This document shows positions 22,101-32,218 of a DNA stretch of 64,000 nt, piece by piece. The notes below the pieces were generated by a model. That model was given only the letters and a program-made list of their open reading frames with translations, had not been told where the DNA came from and did not search any database. Where the stretch lies: NCBI GenBank assembly GCA_002286715.1, contig NSJX01000005.1:749959-813958 (forward strand). The letters run 5' to 3'. Position 1 is the stretch's first letter; each line of letters starts with the position of its first letter. This DNA comes from Dentipellis sp. KUC8613. Lineage: Eukaryota; Basidiomycota; Agaricomycetes; Russulales; Hericiaceae. The translations under genes and the position numbers were made by a program.

Positions 22101-24947
22101 GCGCACCGCCGGCGTCGGCTCCGTCTTCAATATCCTACTCAACACCTGCAAGAGCTGTGGATGCTCGACCAACGGCTGAATGACATATCCCGTGCTCGAG
22201 CAGACCTGCCCGAGCGTGTGCAGCGCGGCATTCCTCTTCGCTATTGACGGGTCAGAGAGCTTCGCGATGATGATCTCCATCAGCTCCGGAACGTGCGGCT
22301 GCGCGTCCTCGCCGCCCACACAGGATAGCTCGCCGAGGCACATGAGCACGTTCGCTGCGACGGTGGCGTTGCTGTCGTTGGCCTTTGGCAGCAGGACCCG
22401 AAGCATTGGGAGGGCGTAGGGCTTGATGAGACGTCCTGTCGCGCTGACTAGGAGCGTAAGCAGCCGTGTGCATTCCTCTCGGTTGCGCCTGAGAACAATA
22501 GATCGTGAGGGGATTTTCAAACATGCAGAATAGGGTGGACGGACATGATCGTCGAATATTCCAGCTCGGTCAGTAGCTGAATGAGGGCCTTCCGGAGCGA
22601 CGGCATAACATAAGCCGGGTTGTGCATCGCAAGGCGTCCGATGAGGCCAACTGCAGTTTCCCGATTCTCGAAGACTTCGTCATTGAGAGCGATGAACAAG
22701 GATCGCACATTCTCAGCCTGCGCCAGATGCTTGTCGAACTGTTCATGCAGCGAAGACAGCACTGTCTGTCGGATTGTCGGATCTGTCAAAGCGTGTGAGG
22801 TTCCTTACCATGACGGTGTATTCAGAACCTTACCTGGATCAGCGATGCCGACCGTCAGTAACTTGTCAAGCACGTCCCCGATGATCTCGATCGAGTGATT
22901 GCTGCTTTGGTAGCATATCGAGTCGCGGGCGAATACTCGACAACAAGTCAGTGCTGCAGCTCTCCTGACCTCGGCCTGGTCCTCCTCCAGATACGGCAGA
23001 GCACAGTTCCGTACAAATTCGTTCAGCACGTGTCCTACAAATTTCGAACTCTTCAATAAGAATTCGATGAGATAGGCACGTAAAAAAAACGCACCGCTAA
23101 AGTCGAAAGACCCAAGGGTATCCAGTGCCAGGGTGATCAGTTCTGGACTCTTTGTATTTGTCCCATTCTAAGGGAATTTAAGTCGCCGTAAAATAAGATT
23201 AATCGTCAGCACCGACCGTAGAAGCAGTAAGGTCTCTTTGAACCGCCGAGACATTGTCGCGTCCCAGCGTCGGAGGTGCCCCTAATGGCTTGTATGGCTG
23301 TCCGCTCAGGATCATGGAAAGAAGGTCGAGGAGACGATCTACAGAAAGTCAGGAGTGCTACGCGTAAAATATGCACGCTTTCTTACCTTGAATAGTTCGA
23401 AGGAGTGGTGGGATGTGTCTAGCAATAGCAACGAGAGCCTGCCGCAGCGGCTCGCTCAATCCGCAGGCGAACATCAGGTCTAATTGGTCGTGAAGCAATT
23501 TCGTCAAGTTAGGACCGACAGCCGATGCAAGCATTCCAACGCATTGGAACATAGGTTCTTCGGAAGGCGCCCTCTTTCTGTTGCTCAGTTCGTGAGAATC
23601 CCAGGAAATGAATGAAGTAAACGGAGTTCGTACCCCCTGTTCTGAAGTCCCAGCTTGATCTGCGCCATGATGGAGTCGAGAAAGGGCTTCATGTCGCTAC
23701 CAACCGCTGTGGCCACGTGCCCAATGGCGATGAAAGCTAGGAGAGATGTCAGCATTTGATAGATCATAATGTAGAGTTCCTAGTCACCAAATGACCGCTC
23801 GCTCGGTTTGTCAAGCTGCTGAAGCAGGTGCGCCATGGCCTTGTGCAAGAAATGCTCAGAGAATGTCTGGGTGTCGTAGACCGCCAAAGTAGGGATGAGT
23901 GTGATGACCATCTTGCGGACCAGGTTGTCTCGGTGGCCTCTGAAGCGTAAAATCTGCTCAGCAGTATCAAGGAAGGTCTCTTTCATGAACTGATATCGAC
24001 GGGTTAGGAAATCCTGGTAGCCTCAGGATACCATGAAACACATACCATGCCCCCATGGAGTAGGAGTTCACGATATGTCAGCAAGGACCCATGGATGATC
24101 TCAGGCTGTGACATCTTCAGCCCTAGCTGAGCATCCTTCAGGATCTTGTACAAGTGGCCACTAGGGGCCTGACGCTCTCTTTGCGTAATAATCTCCAGAC
24201 ATGCCGCTAGGAGTTCTGCCGCACCTTCTCTGACAATCACCCTGGTGTCTCGCAAAGGTACCAAGATCTTGTCGAACACCAGGTCTATATGGGAGTGGAA
24301 GTATGTTGGACTGTTTCGCGCGAGTTCCTTGAGAATGAGGACTCCTGCGTAACGTCCTGGCTCTTGTTTGTCGCCCTGCAGAAGGTTTATGGCGCCTGGA
24401 ACTTCAAAATCCATGAAATGCTCCCCGAATGCTGCGCCGCCTATCTCTGCGATTTGCCCCAACGTCTTGGACGCAGCGAGCATGACATTGATGTCGCTGT
24501 TCGGAAGTAGAGACTTCACGTAGTTGTAGAAACGGAAGAGGTTGCGTTTGGACTCTATGGTCTCCTCTCCGTCGACATCAAGGAGATGGTCTATTCCGAG
24601 CATCAGTACACGTAGTCGTGCGATGCAAGTACGACGCACCTATGGCCAGAATACCACCTAACTTCTCTACATTGTTTGGACTGTGTACGAGATCGAAAAG
24701 CCGCCTGTTAATGGAGTCATCCCAGAGCTTGGCGGCCGCATCTGAGGACATTTCAACGACTTTCGTAGAGACCTATAATTAATGTGCTTCATGTTAGCAA
24801 ACAGGTGAATAAGACGCGATCGAGAATACGTGCATAACGCCGAAGCTCAATCGCGGACTGCAACCGCGTTTCATGGTTCTTGTTCTTGAGGCCCTGGAAG
24901 ATAGTCTGGAGGACATCAGGCTGCTGAGGAGCCGACGTCGTCGACAT
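16143..24947 (-). CDS. TOR: TOR serine/threonine kinase (target of rapamycin)
   Basis: This is the central nutrient-responsive PI3K-related kinase of TORC1/TORC2. About 33 short-intron exons encode roughly 2,350 residues, the normal TOR size. From the start (ATG at 24947): HEAT repeats (for example [20 protein letters not shown] near 24500 and the block at 22050-22490), the FAT region (20.4-18.6 kb), then the FRB domain with [20 protein letters not shown]. The rapamycin-contact Ser (EEASRQYF) and Trp (LDHAWDIYY) are kept, predicting drug sensitivity. The kinase domain near 16.9-17.5 kb shows the catalytic [12 protein letters not shown] and the metal-binding HIDFGD. A FATC end follows: [11 protein letters not shown] is split by a 63-base intron (16159-16221) from a last exon encoding only CAFW and the stop. 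It diverges from SEC1 across 186 bp. Confidence 0.97.
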
Positions 24948-25133
24948 TGTTAGAGCGACGCCGACAGAGAATGGAGGCAGCGGCAACGCGCTTGAAGCGT
25001 TGAGGAGACTGCACGCGGACGGAGAGTCGACGGGACCGGATAGACTGCCTCGGTCTTTGCCGCACACAGCCAAGCTTGGCTCGCGCCACTGACACCGCCA
25101 ATTCCAAGGATTCCTCCGTCCTTTTCCCCCGCC
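24948..25133. promoter_or_regulatory. Short divergent (probably bidirectional) TOR/SEC1 promoter
   Basis: Only 186 bases separate the ATG codons of TOR (minus) and SEC1 (plus), so both 5' leaders and core promoters must fit or overlap here. The sequence is GC-rich with no clear TATA box. Co-regulation is an inference. Confidence 0.55.
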
Positions 25134-28100
25134 ATGGCCTCCCTCATCCAAGCTGTTCGCTCCAGTATGTCCTCAAGCTACATGGTAGGCGGACGCTGTG
25201 CTCATCTCGTCTTACAGAGTTCTTGGACGCGATCCGATCCGTCAATCCCCCGCAGCGATGGAAGATCCTGGTGGTGGACGAGCATTCTCAGAAGCTGCTC
25301 AACTCGGTGCTCAAGCAGTTTGACATCTTGGAGGAGAATGTCACGCGTGCGTCTTCCTGATGCAAACTCTCCTCCGACTTTGTCTCCAAACGCGTCTCTG
25401 CAGTGATTGAATCCATTACGAGCAACCGCGAGCCCCAGCCAGGTTTCGAGGCGGTATACATCATCATGCCTACATCTCTCAACATCGACCGCATTATCCG
25501 CGACTTCTCCAACGGCCGCCAGCAGTATGCCGGCGCGCACCTTTTCTTCATTGATGGTATGTGAACGGTGGGTCTGCAGCCGGTTGTCGCGCTAGGCTAA
25601 CCGTGGACCAAAGGTCTCGGGGAGCAGCTGTTTGAGAAGCTCACGTCGTCTCCCGCGGAGCCCTTCCTGAAGTCACTCCAGGAGCTCTTCATTAACTTCT
25701 GGGGTCAGTATCCATGGCGTCGGTCGCATGCCGGACTGTCCGACTGATACAGGCTTCTCCGTTTAGCCATCGAATCTCAGGCGTTCTCCTTGAAGCTGCC
25801 AAGTCAGTTCTTCAGCATGTTCAGCCCTCCGCGCAACGACAGTACTACGCGGGCGTCGCGTGATCGGCTTGAGGAGGATATCATGTTCGTCAGCAAGCAG
25901 GTGAGTGCATCGGGCACGTTGCGCGCCTTGCGATGCTAGCCCTCGCGTGTTATTACCGCAGATCGCGAACGTGTGTATTACTCTCAACGAGTTCCCGTAC
26001 ATCCGCTATTACACGCCATCACATCATCAACCACTCGGCGCGTTGAAGCCGCACGAAGCGACGCGTGCTGCCCCGCCGCCCCCTGAGCCGAGCATGCGAT
26101 GGAGGACGAACTTGGCGCGCGGTGAACAGGCCAGGCAATACGAGTCGACTGAATCAGACTACCTTCCCAAGATTATAGCCTTCTTGGTACAAGGTACTCT
26201 CGACGAATACAAGAAGAACAACCCTGACTTCCCTGTACGTGTGTCGAGCCCTTTACCATTGCCTGAAAGATTTATCCGTCCAACTGAGAACAGAAACAAG
26301 ATTCGCGACCACGGGCTACTTTGATAATTACAGACCGATCCATGGACATGATTGCACCTTTCATTCACGAATTCACGTACCAAGCCATGGCCAACGACCT
26401 TCTCCCCATTGAAGATGGAACGAAATATACGTAAGTGGTACTACTATTCTTATATGCCGACGTCTGAATTCTCCTCCTTTCGGTAGATACAAGTTCCAGT
26501 CGTCGGTTGGCGCGTTCGAAGACAAGACAGCTACACTCTCCGACGCCGACACCGTATACACCGACGTCCGGCATATGCACATGCGAGAGGCAATCGACAA
26601 ACTCATGGCCGATTTCAACAAGTTCATGACCGACAACGCAGGCTTCAAGGGGTGGGTGCACGCCCTCTGACAACCCCCAATGATATCTGACGCTTCCCCC
26701 TGAACATCATGAAGAGAAGGAGCAGCTACATTGAATGACATGAAAGACATGTTGGCGAACTTGCCCCAGTACCAAGAGCAGCGAGAAGCGGTAAGAGGAC
26801 GGGTCACTCTGCCCAGTATCCAACTAAGCGGCCCGATGTCAAGTTCTCAGTGCACTTGAACATGGCGCAAGAATGTATGGACATCTTTGAACGTGACAAG
26901 CTTCCTATGGTAGCAAACGTCGAGCAGGTAGGAGTCTCGTCTTCTTTGATGTATTTCTGACCTCATATCGCTTGCAGAACTGCGCAACAGGCCTGACTGC
27001 GGAAGGCAAGACACCAAAACACCTAGTCGAGGAGATGGTGCCGCTACTGGACAGCCGTGAGGTGATGTGAGCACATAAATGTATTCCTTCTTTGATGGCC
27101 GTGCTGAAATGGCTCCCAGCAATTCGAACAAAGTCCGCATCATCGCACTCTACATTCAATTCCGAGAAGGCGTCCCGGATGAAGATAGACGACGGCTGTA
27201 CCAGCATGCTAGATTGACCATGCCCGAGCAGGATGCTATCAACGCCTTGCTTCACATGGGGGTCCGGATATCCAGAGTCTGTCATCGCCTCGTTCTCATG
27301 TCCACAAATATTGATGTCTCTTCTCATTGCAGGGACCTGGTGACAAGGATATCAAAAAGAAGATCAAGCAAAAGCCATCCAGCGAAGAGGAATACGAGCT
27401 CTCCCGCTTCAAGCCGCTGCTACGTACTGTTCTCGAGGTAACTCTCATCCAAGTACACACCCAGCTCTCCTCGTACTGATGCCGCCCCACAGGACCAAGT
27501 AGCCGACAAGCTCGACCCGACCCTCTTCCCCTACGTGAAAGACTACCCCTCCGCGCGCCCAGCAGCAGCCAGCCTCCGGCCGACGCCCACGCAGACGACC
27601 TCCCTGCGCAGCGCAAAGCCGAGCTGGCACCGCGCCGCGCGCCCGGGCGCCGCGAACGAGACGCGCCAGCGGCTGCTCATCTTCGTCGCGGGCGGGATGG
27701 CGTACTCCGAGATGCGCGAGGCGTACCACCTCTCGAACACGCTCAACAAGGACGTCTACATCGGTCTGTGCCCTGTCCCTTCCTCCTCTCCTTTCACCCT
27801 ACTTCCTTCCACGACCTGCGACTGACGATATGAACCGCCCGCCAGGCTCGACGCACACGTTCACCCCGCGGCAGTTCATCGACGACCTCAAGGTGCTCGA
27901 GCTCGGCGGGATCGGCTCGCGCGTGCTGCCGAACGGGCTGCAGGACCCGCGCGGCGGCAAGCGGCCGTTCCAGGACTACTACGACGAGGTGTACTTCACG
28001 CGCGACGCGCCCCCGCCGCAGCGCCCCGCCGCGTCGCCTGCGCCGCGCAAGATGCAGTCCGCGCGCTCCGAGACGCCGTCGTACACGGGGAGCACGCTCT

Positions 28101-28183
28101 CGACGAGCTCTGCGTCCGGGAAGGACGGGAAGGAGGGCAAGGAGAAGAAAGAGAAGAAGAAACATCATTTGTTTAAGTGGTAG
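25134..28183 (+). CDS. SEC1: Sec1 (Sec1/Munc18 family) syntaxin-binding protein
   Basis: SM proteins clasp SNARE bundles and drive exocytic vesicle fusion at the plasma membrane. The start codon encodes [10 protein letters not shown], then a 53-base intron (25165-25217), then [20 protein letters not shown], a signature of the Sec1 N-terminal domain. Further conserved runs include [65 protein letters not shown] and [15 protein letters not shown]. Introns number about 15 and are all short, in phases that restore these motifs. The total is about 730 residues. The C-terminal tail beyond the SM fold is Ser/Thr-rich and ends in a Lys/Glu run ([17 protein letters not shown]). The last exons (27.5 kb onward) switch to very GC-rich codons. 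It is convergent with RPT4 downstream. Confidence 0.95.
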
Positions 28184-28464
28184 GCGGGGCTGCCTGTTGA
28201 GGGGGTCGGGGGGCCATGATACCTCGTGATGATAGATGGCCTGTGTAATTTAATTTTCTTTGTGGAGGATGAAACTAGATGCGCGAAGCACCGGGTTGAG
28301 CGGGCGGCGTTCAGATAGACCATACACCGTAGACGATGGACCGCAGAAACATCTCTGTTGAAAAAGTACACTAATATCCCCCAAGGCCTCGGGCCCAAAG
28401 CTTCGCGCCAAATTAGAAATGCATATAATAGTGTACATTGCGGCACAAAACAGGATAGCGGGGT

Positions 28465-30053
28465 CTATGCAGTGTACTCCAATTTCGCTAGAGTGGTGTG
28501 CGTCAGTTTCTAGAGTCAAGTATGCATTCGATGAAGACTCACTCTCGTGTTTCTTTGCCTCGCCGACCTTCCGTGCCGCCTTCGTGAGATCCTCCTGCTG
28601 AATGTACTCACTGCAGGGTACAGAGATTAGTGATGAGTGCAAGGCGCGTGGAGGGAAGAGGAGCCTACCGGTCATCGCGAATCGCAAACATCCCCGCCTC
28701 AGTCACAACATTGCGCAAATCAGCACCATTGAACCCGTCCGAGAGCTTGACAATCGCCTCGTAATCAATGTCGCCGTGCTTGTTGACGGGTGCGGAGTGA
28801 ATCTTGAGGATCTCCAGCCGGCCCTGCTCGTTGGGTAGTGGGATCTCGATCTTGCGGTCGAGACGGCCGGGGCGGAGGAGGGCGGGGTCGAGGGTATCAG
28901 GTCGGTTCGTCGCCATGATGAGCTTTGTCCGGCCGAGGGAGTCGAAACCGTCCATCTGGTTCAGCAACTACACAAGCGGCGCCATGAACACCCTATGACC
29001 ATTTATCACGCCGACGAGCAAAGCATACCTCCATGAGCGTGCGCTGGATCTCACGATCCGCACTGGTGCCCTCGCTGAACCGCCGCCCGCCAATGGCGTC
29101 GATCTCGTCCATGAAGATGACACACGGCTCGTGCTCGCGCGCATAGCCGAACATCTCGCGCACGACGCGTGCGGACTCGCCGATGTACTTGTCGACGATC
29201 GCGGAGGAGACGACCTTGAGGAAGTTCGTGTTGAGCGTCGCCGCGGTGGCGCGCGCGAGCAGCGTCTTGCCCGTGCCCGGCGGGCCGTACAGGAGGACGC
29301 CCTTCGGCGGCTTGATGCCGACGCGCTGGAAGAGCTCCGGGTTGAGAAGGGGGAGTTCGATGACCTGGTGTTCGTCGAGAGAAAGGTGAGGCGTGGATGC
29401 GGAAGGAGGTGGAGTGCACGCACCTCGCGCAGTTCGCGCACTTGCTCGCTGAGACCGCCGATACCCGCGAACGACGCACCTCCGGGGTCTTCCAGGCTCA
29501 TCTTGTAGACCATCGGGTCGACTTCTCGCGGGAGTATGCGCATGATGGTGAGTGTCGTCATGTCGAGGCTGACGCGTGTGCCCGCCTTCAGTTTGTCGGA
29601 CGGCAAGGCGGGGCGGTACGAAACGACATAGCGAGGTCCAGACGATGCCTTGACGATAACTGGAAAGCGCTGTTATATTCTATCCGCGAGCAGATGGGAT
29701 GGCAGGGGCATACACCGTTCGTCATCGAGCTGCTTCATGACCTCGCCGATGATTTGGCCGACAGACTGCACGGCCTTGATATCGTCCTCTGTCTTTTCAT
29801 AATCTTTCTGCAGGTCCTTCAGTGAGAAGCGGACTGGATACAGACATTAGTGAGGCATGTATGAGCGACTAGGAATGGACGCACGATTCTTCAAGCTCTC
29901 GCTTGACTCTTCGTGGTTGCGCATTTTCTGTGAACGCGTCAGTATTGAGACGTTCTCTTCCACATAGATGGAACTTACTGCGCGATATGCTTTCAGGGCA
30001 TCCTGGCGCCGTTGATCTATCGCTCCTGAGGATGTGGAGGCTTCGCTTTCCAT
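28465..30053 (-). CDS. RPT4: 26S proteasome regulatory ATPase subunit Rpt4 (PSMC6)
   Basis: This is one of six AAA+ ATPases of the 19S base that unfold ubiquitinated substrates. The N-terminal coiled coil ([20 protein letters not shown]) is followed by an OB-like segment, then Walker [14 protein letters not shown], Walker [15 protein letters not shown], and the sensor and second region of homology [20 protein letters not shown]. The Rpt4-type run [20 protein letters not shown] also follows. The C-terminus, assembled across a short intron, is KKHETKLEYTA; it lacks the HbYX motif, as is usual for Rpt4. Start ATG is at 30053 ([17 protein letters not shown]) and stop TAG at 28465-28467. There are several introns. 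Its 3' end faces SEC1, and its promoter side faces a tRNA gene 120 bases away. Confidence 0.96.
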
Positions 30054-30175
30054 GATGTGGGATGGTGTGGGTAGAGTCGCGCTGTTCAGTGTCCTTAATG
30101 CAAGACGCGTAAGCCTCGATCAGCCTTCCTCGGCACAGTCCGAGCTATATCGCTCAAAGGTGTTGCTGCAGCATC

Positions 30176-30276
30176 GGCCTGGTGGTCTAGTAGTATGATT
30201 CCTTCTTAGGGTTGCTCTCAGATTGCTTCATTAACCTGCATGGAGGAGGTCCCGTGTTCAATTCACGGCCAGGCCC
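30176..30276 (+). tRNA. tRNA-Pro(AGG) with a 29-base intron
   Basis: Acceptor arms GGCCTGG (30176-30182) and CCAGGCC (30269-30275) pair perfectly. The T arm is CCGTG-TTCAATT-CACGG (30252-30268). The anticodon stem pairs CCTTC (30201-30205) with GGAGG (30242-30246) with one G-T wobble. The loop TTAGGG+T places anticodon AGG at 30208-30210, with U33 and G37. An insertion at 30212-30240, one base 3' of the anticodon, is at the canonical nuclear tRNA intron position. The internal B-box sequence is a good GTTCAATTC. It lies between the divergent RPT4 and DUF7330 genes. The discriminator base is C30276. Confidence 0.93.
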
Positions 30277-30587
30277 TTCAGGAGCAAATGTCAAATCCTT
30301 TTTCTTTTAGCTCACTCAGCTTCTCACTCACCTCTATCTCTACATACCCAAGATCCACTCAAACAATGCTTCATGCCGAGGCCACACCTCATCGCACGAT
30401 CGATATGGTCTCTCTTCATGTCATGGTTGATGCGGATGGCCTTCCCATGACGGCCTGATATGAATGCGCAGCAAGGCCTAGCGCCTTCTAATTCTGACAC
30501 TCATGGTTAGCGCTGTACAGCTGCTGCTCTTATATATGAAGTACCATCCGCAGGCGACCATAGCGTCTCGCAGTATACCCACCCACC
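30277..30587. other. Intergenic region between tRNA-Pro and the DUF7330 gene
   Basis: A T-rich run (TTTTTCTTTTAG, about 30299-30310) shortly after the tRNA is a plausible RNA polymerase III terminator. The remainder is probably the promoter of the downstream protein gene, including TATATATGA at about 30532. No additional gene is seen. Confidence 0.5.
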
Positions 30588-31746
30588 ATGATCCTCGAGA
30601 AAGATGAGAAGTCCTTACCAGGCCTCCCGGGCACGTCCCGAGACTCGAAGCTGTCTGGCAGGGTACCAGGTTCTCGTATTGTACGTTTCCAATCCTTGCT
30701 GGGATTTCCTTGACCTATCGTAACCCCTTGGAAATAGGAGCCACCGCCTGCTTACCGCAAAGTCGTCGAGCCAGTGAAGGAAGTCTCACCAGTTCGGTCG
30801 TATCCCCCGTCACCAGTCGTATCGTCCGATTCGTCTTCTTCGTCTCTCCTCCCTCCTCTCGTGCCGTCGGGTCCTACAAGTCCTGCGGTCAACGGTCTCA
30901 TTCTGAAAACTCGCAAGGAGGATATCTTCGGTGAGTGTATCCGCTTTCCGAAGGGCCCGCGCAGGGCACTGAATACAAGTAACTCTCCAGGCACGTGGAA
31001 CGTCGACCCGTCGCTTCCCCGAAGACAAGTAACTCCGAGTCTCTTCAACTTTGGGAGAAGGCATGGCACCAATCCTCCGAACGTCTCCCTTTCGTCCCGC
31101 AACGGCTCGGTCATGGTTAGACTGGCCATCACAGGCCCGTCTAACCTCACGACGCGAGTGCAGGCTGGAACGCGGAATGGCAGCATCCATCTCGACATCG
31201 TAAGTATAACCGTTCTTATTCCTTCTTCTGGTTTGCGGGAGCTTACACCGGCACCCATAGTTCTCGAAGGGGCCCGGAAGATACATAAACTTGCATACGT
31301 ACACCAGAAGAGGTACGTGCGCGCGACCGCTCACACGCCGTTGACAGAATCCCGGAAACTTTTCATTCAATTTACATGCAGTTCACACGGACGGAATGCT
31401 TACCTTTGTCTCTCCTACAGGTGACACAGTCATACTCCTACCTCGGGACTACATAGGCGTAATCGAACTGCGCTCCCGCAGGGGCAACGTCGACGTCCTC
31501 CCATCGCTCGCAAAATGTTCACGCATCCTCAAGTTATCGTCGAACGGAGCTATGGTGATCATCGGCGACAATCCATCCTTGTCAAAGGTGCAGGACGTGG
31601 CGGCCGCAGCCATGTACAATGGCGACTACGGAATGTTTGCGTCCAGGCGTGGTCGCGTGAAGATCGGCTTCAGCGGGGAGGACACGACACTGCCGCCGGA
31701 ACCCGGATTCTGGCAGAGGCTGGGCAGGCGTCTGCTCGGGCAGTAA
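30588..31746 (+). CDS. DUF7330 domain protein (basidiomycete, function unknown)
   Basis: Five exons (30588-30680, 30738-30930, 30991-31199, 31261-31312, 31382-31746) encode 303 residues with consistent phases. The first 100 residues are a Ser/Pro-rich, probably disordered segment. The remainder is a beta-rich region with alternating short strands: SSRNGSVMVRLAI, LTTRVQAGTRNGSIHLDI, GDTVILLPRDYIGVIELRSR and FASRRGRVKIGFSGED. The repeated RNGS-like turns resemble adhesin-like beta-solenoid proteins. I recognise the pattern as the fungal DUF7330 family, common in Agaricomycetes and without an assigned role. The C-terminus ends in a helix, WQRLGRRLLGQ. No signal peptide or membrane segment is seen, so it is probably cytosolic. 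Confidence 0.8.
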
Positions 31747-32218
31747 TATTTGTTCATAGCCTTGAGGATCCTTCCATTGACATGTACTTATGCACACATT
31801 TTTATCGCGCCTACGACGACGGCTTGCCTGCCACAGACTGTAGTTTATGCACCCACCGATGTACTCTACATACTTGATTGCGCACAAAGTGACATCATCA
31901 CTGGCCGGTGCCGTTCTAGCGTCGGCTGGGACCTGAGGCGAGATGATGTGGTACCAGGTGGTACCGCACGTTAGTTCGTAACAGGTGCGTCCCTTACCAA
32001 GCTCACTCCGGCAAGCACGGACACATCGCAAAGCGGACGATGCCTGATGATCCTCCTCAGAGCCACGCCCTTCGGCTGAGCGTTGATCACTACGCGTACC
32101 TACAACATATAAGCATGTGCGCATGCGAGCCCTCCCGCCGCTCTCACCGCCAGGCTGTGCCCTCGACCAGCAAGAACTAGCTCAGCTACAGTACAAACCC
32201 GCCTCCGCTGACGTCGAG
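31747..32218. other. Intergenic region (DUF7330 gene to M20 gene)
   Basis: This 472-base spacer between two + strand genes should hold the 3' UTR of the first and the promoter of the second. An in-frame ATG at 32117 could extend the M20 protein by 34 residues. The annotated ATG at 32219 gives the more typical N-terminus. Confidence 0.45.
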
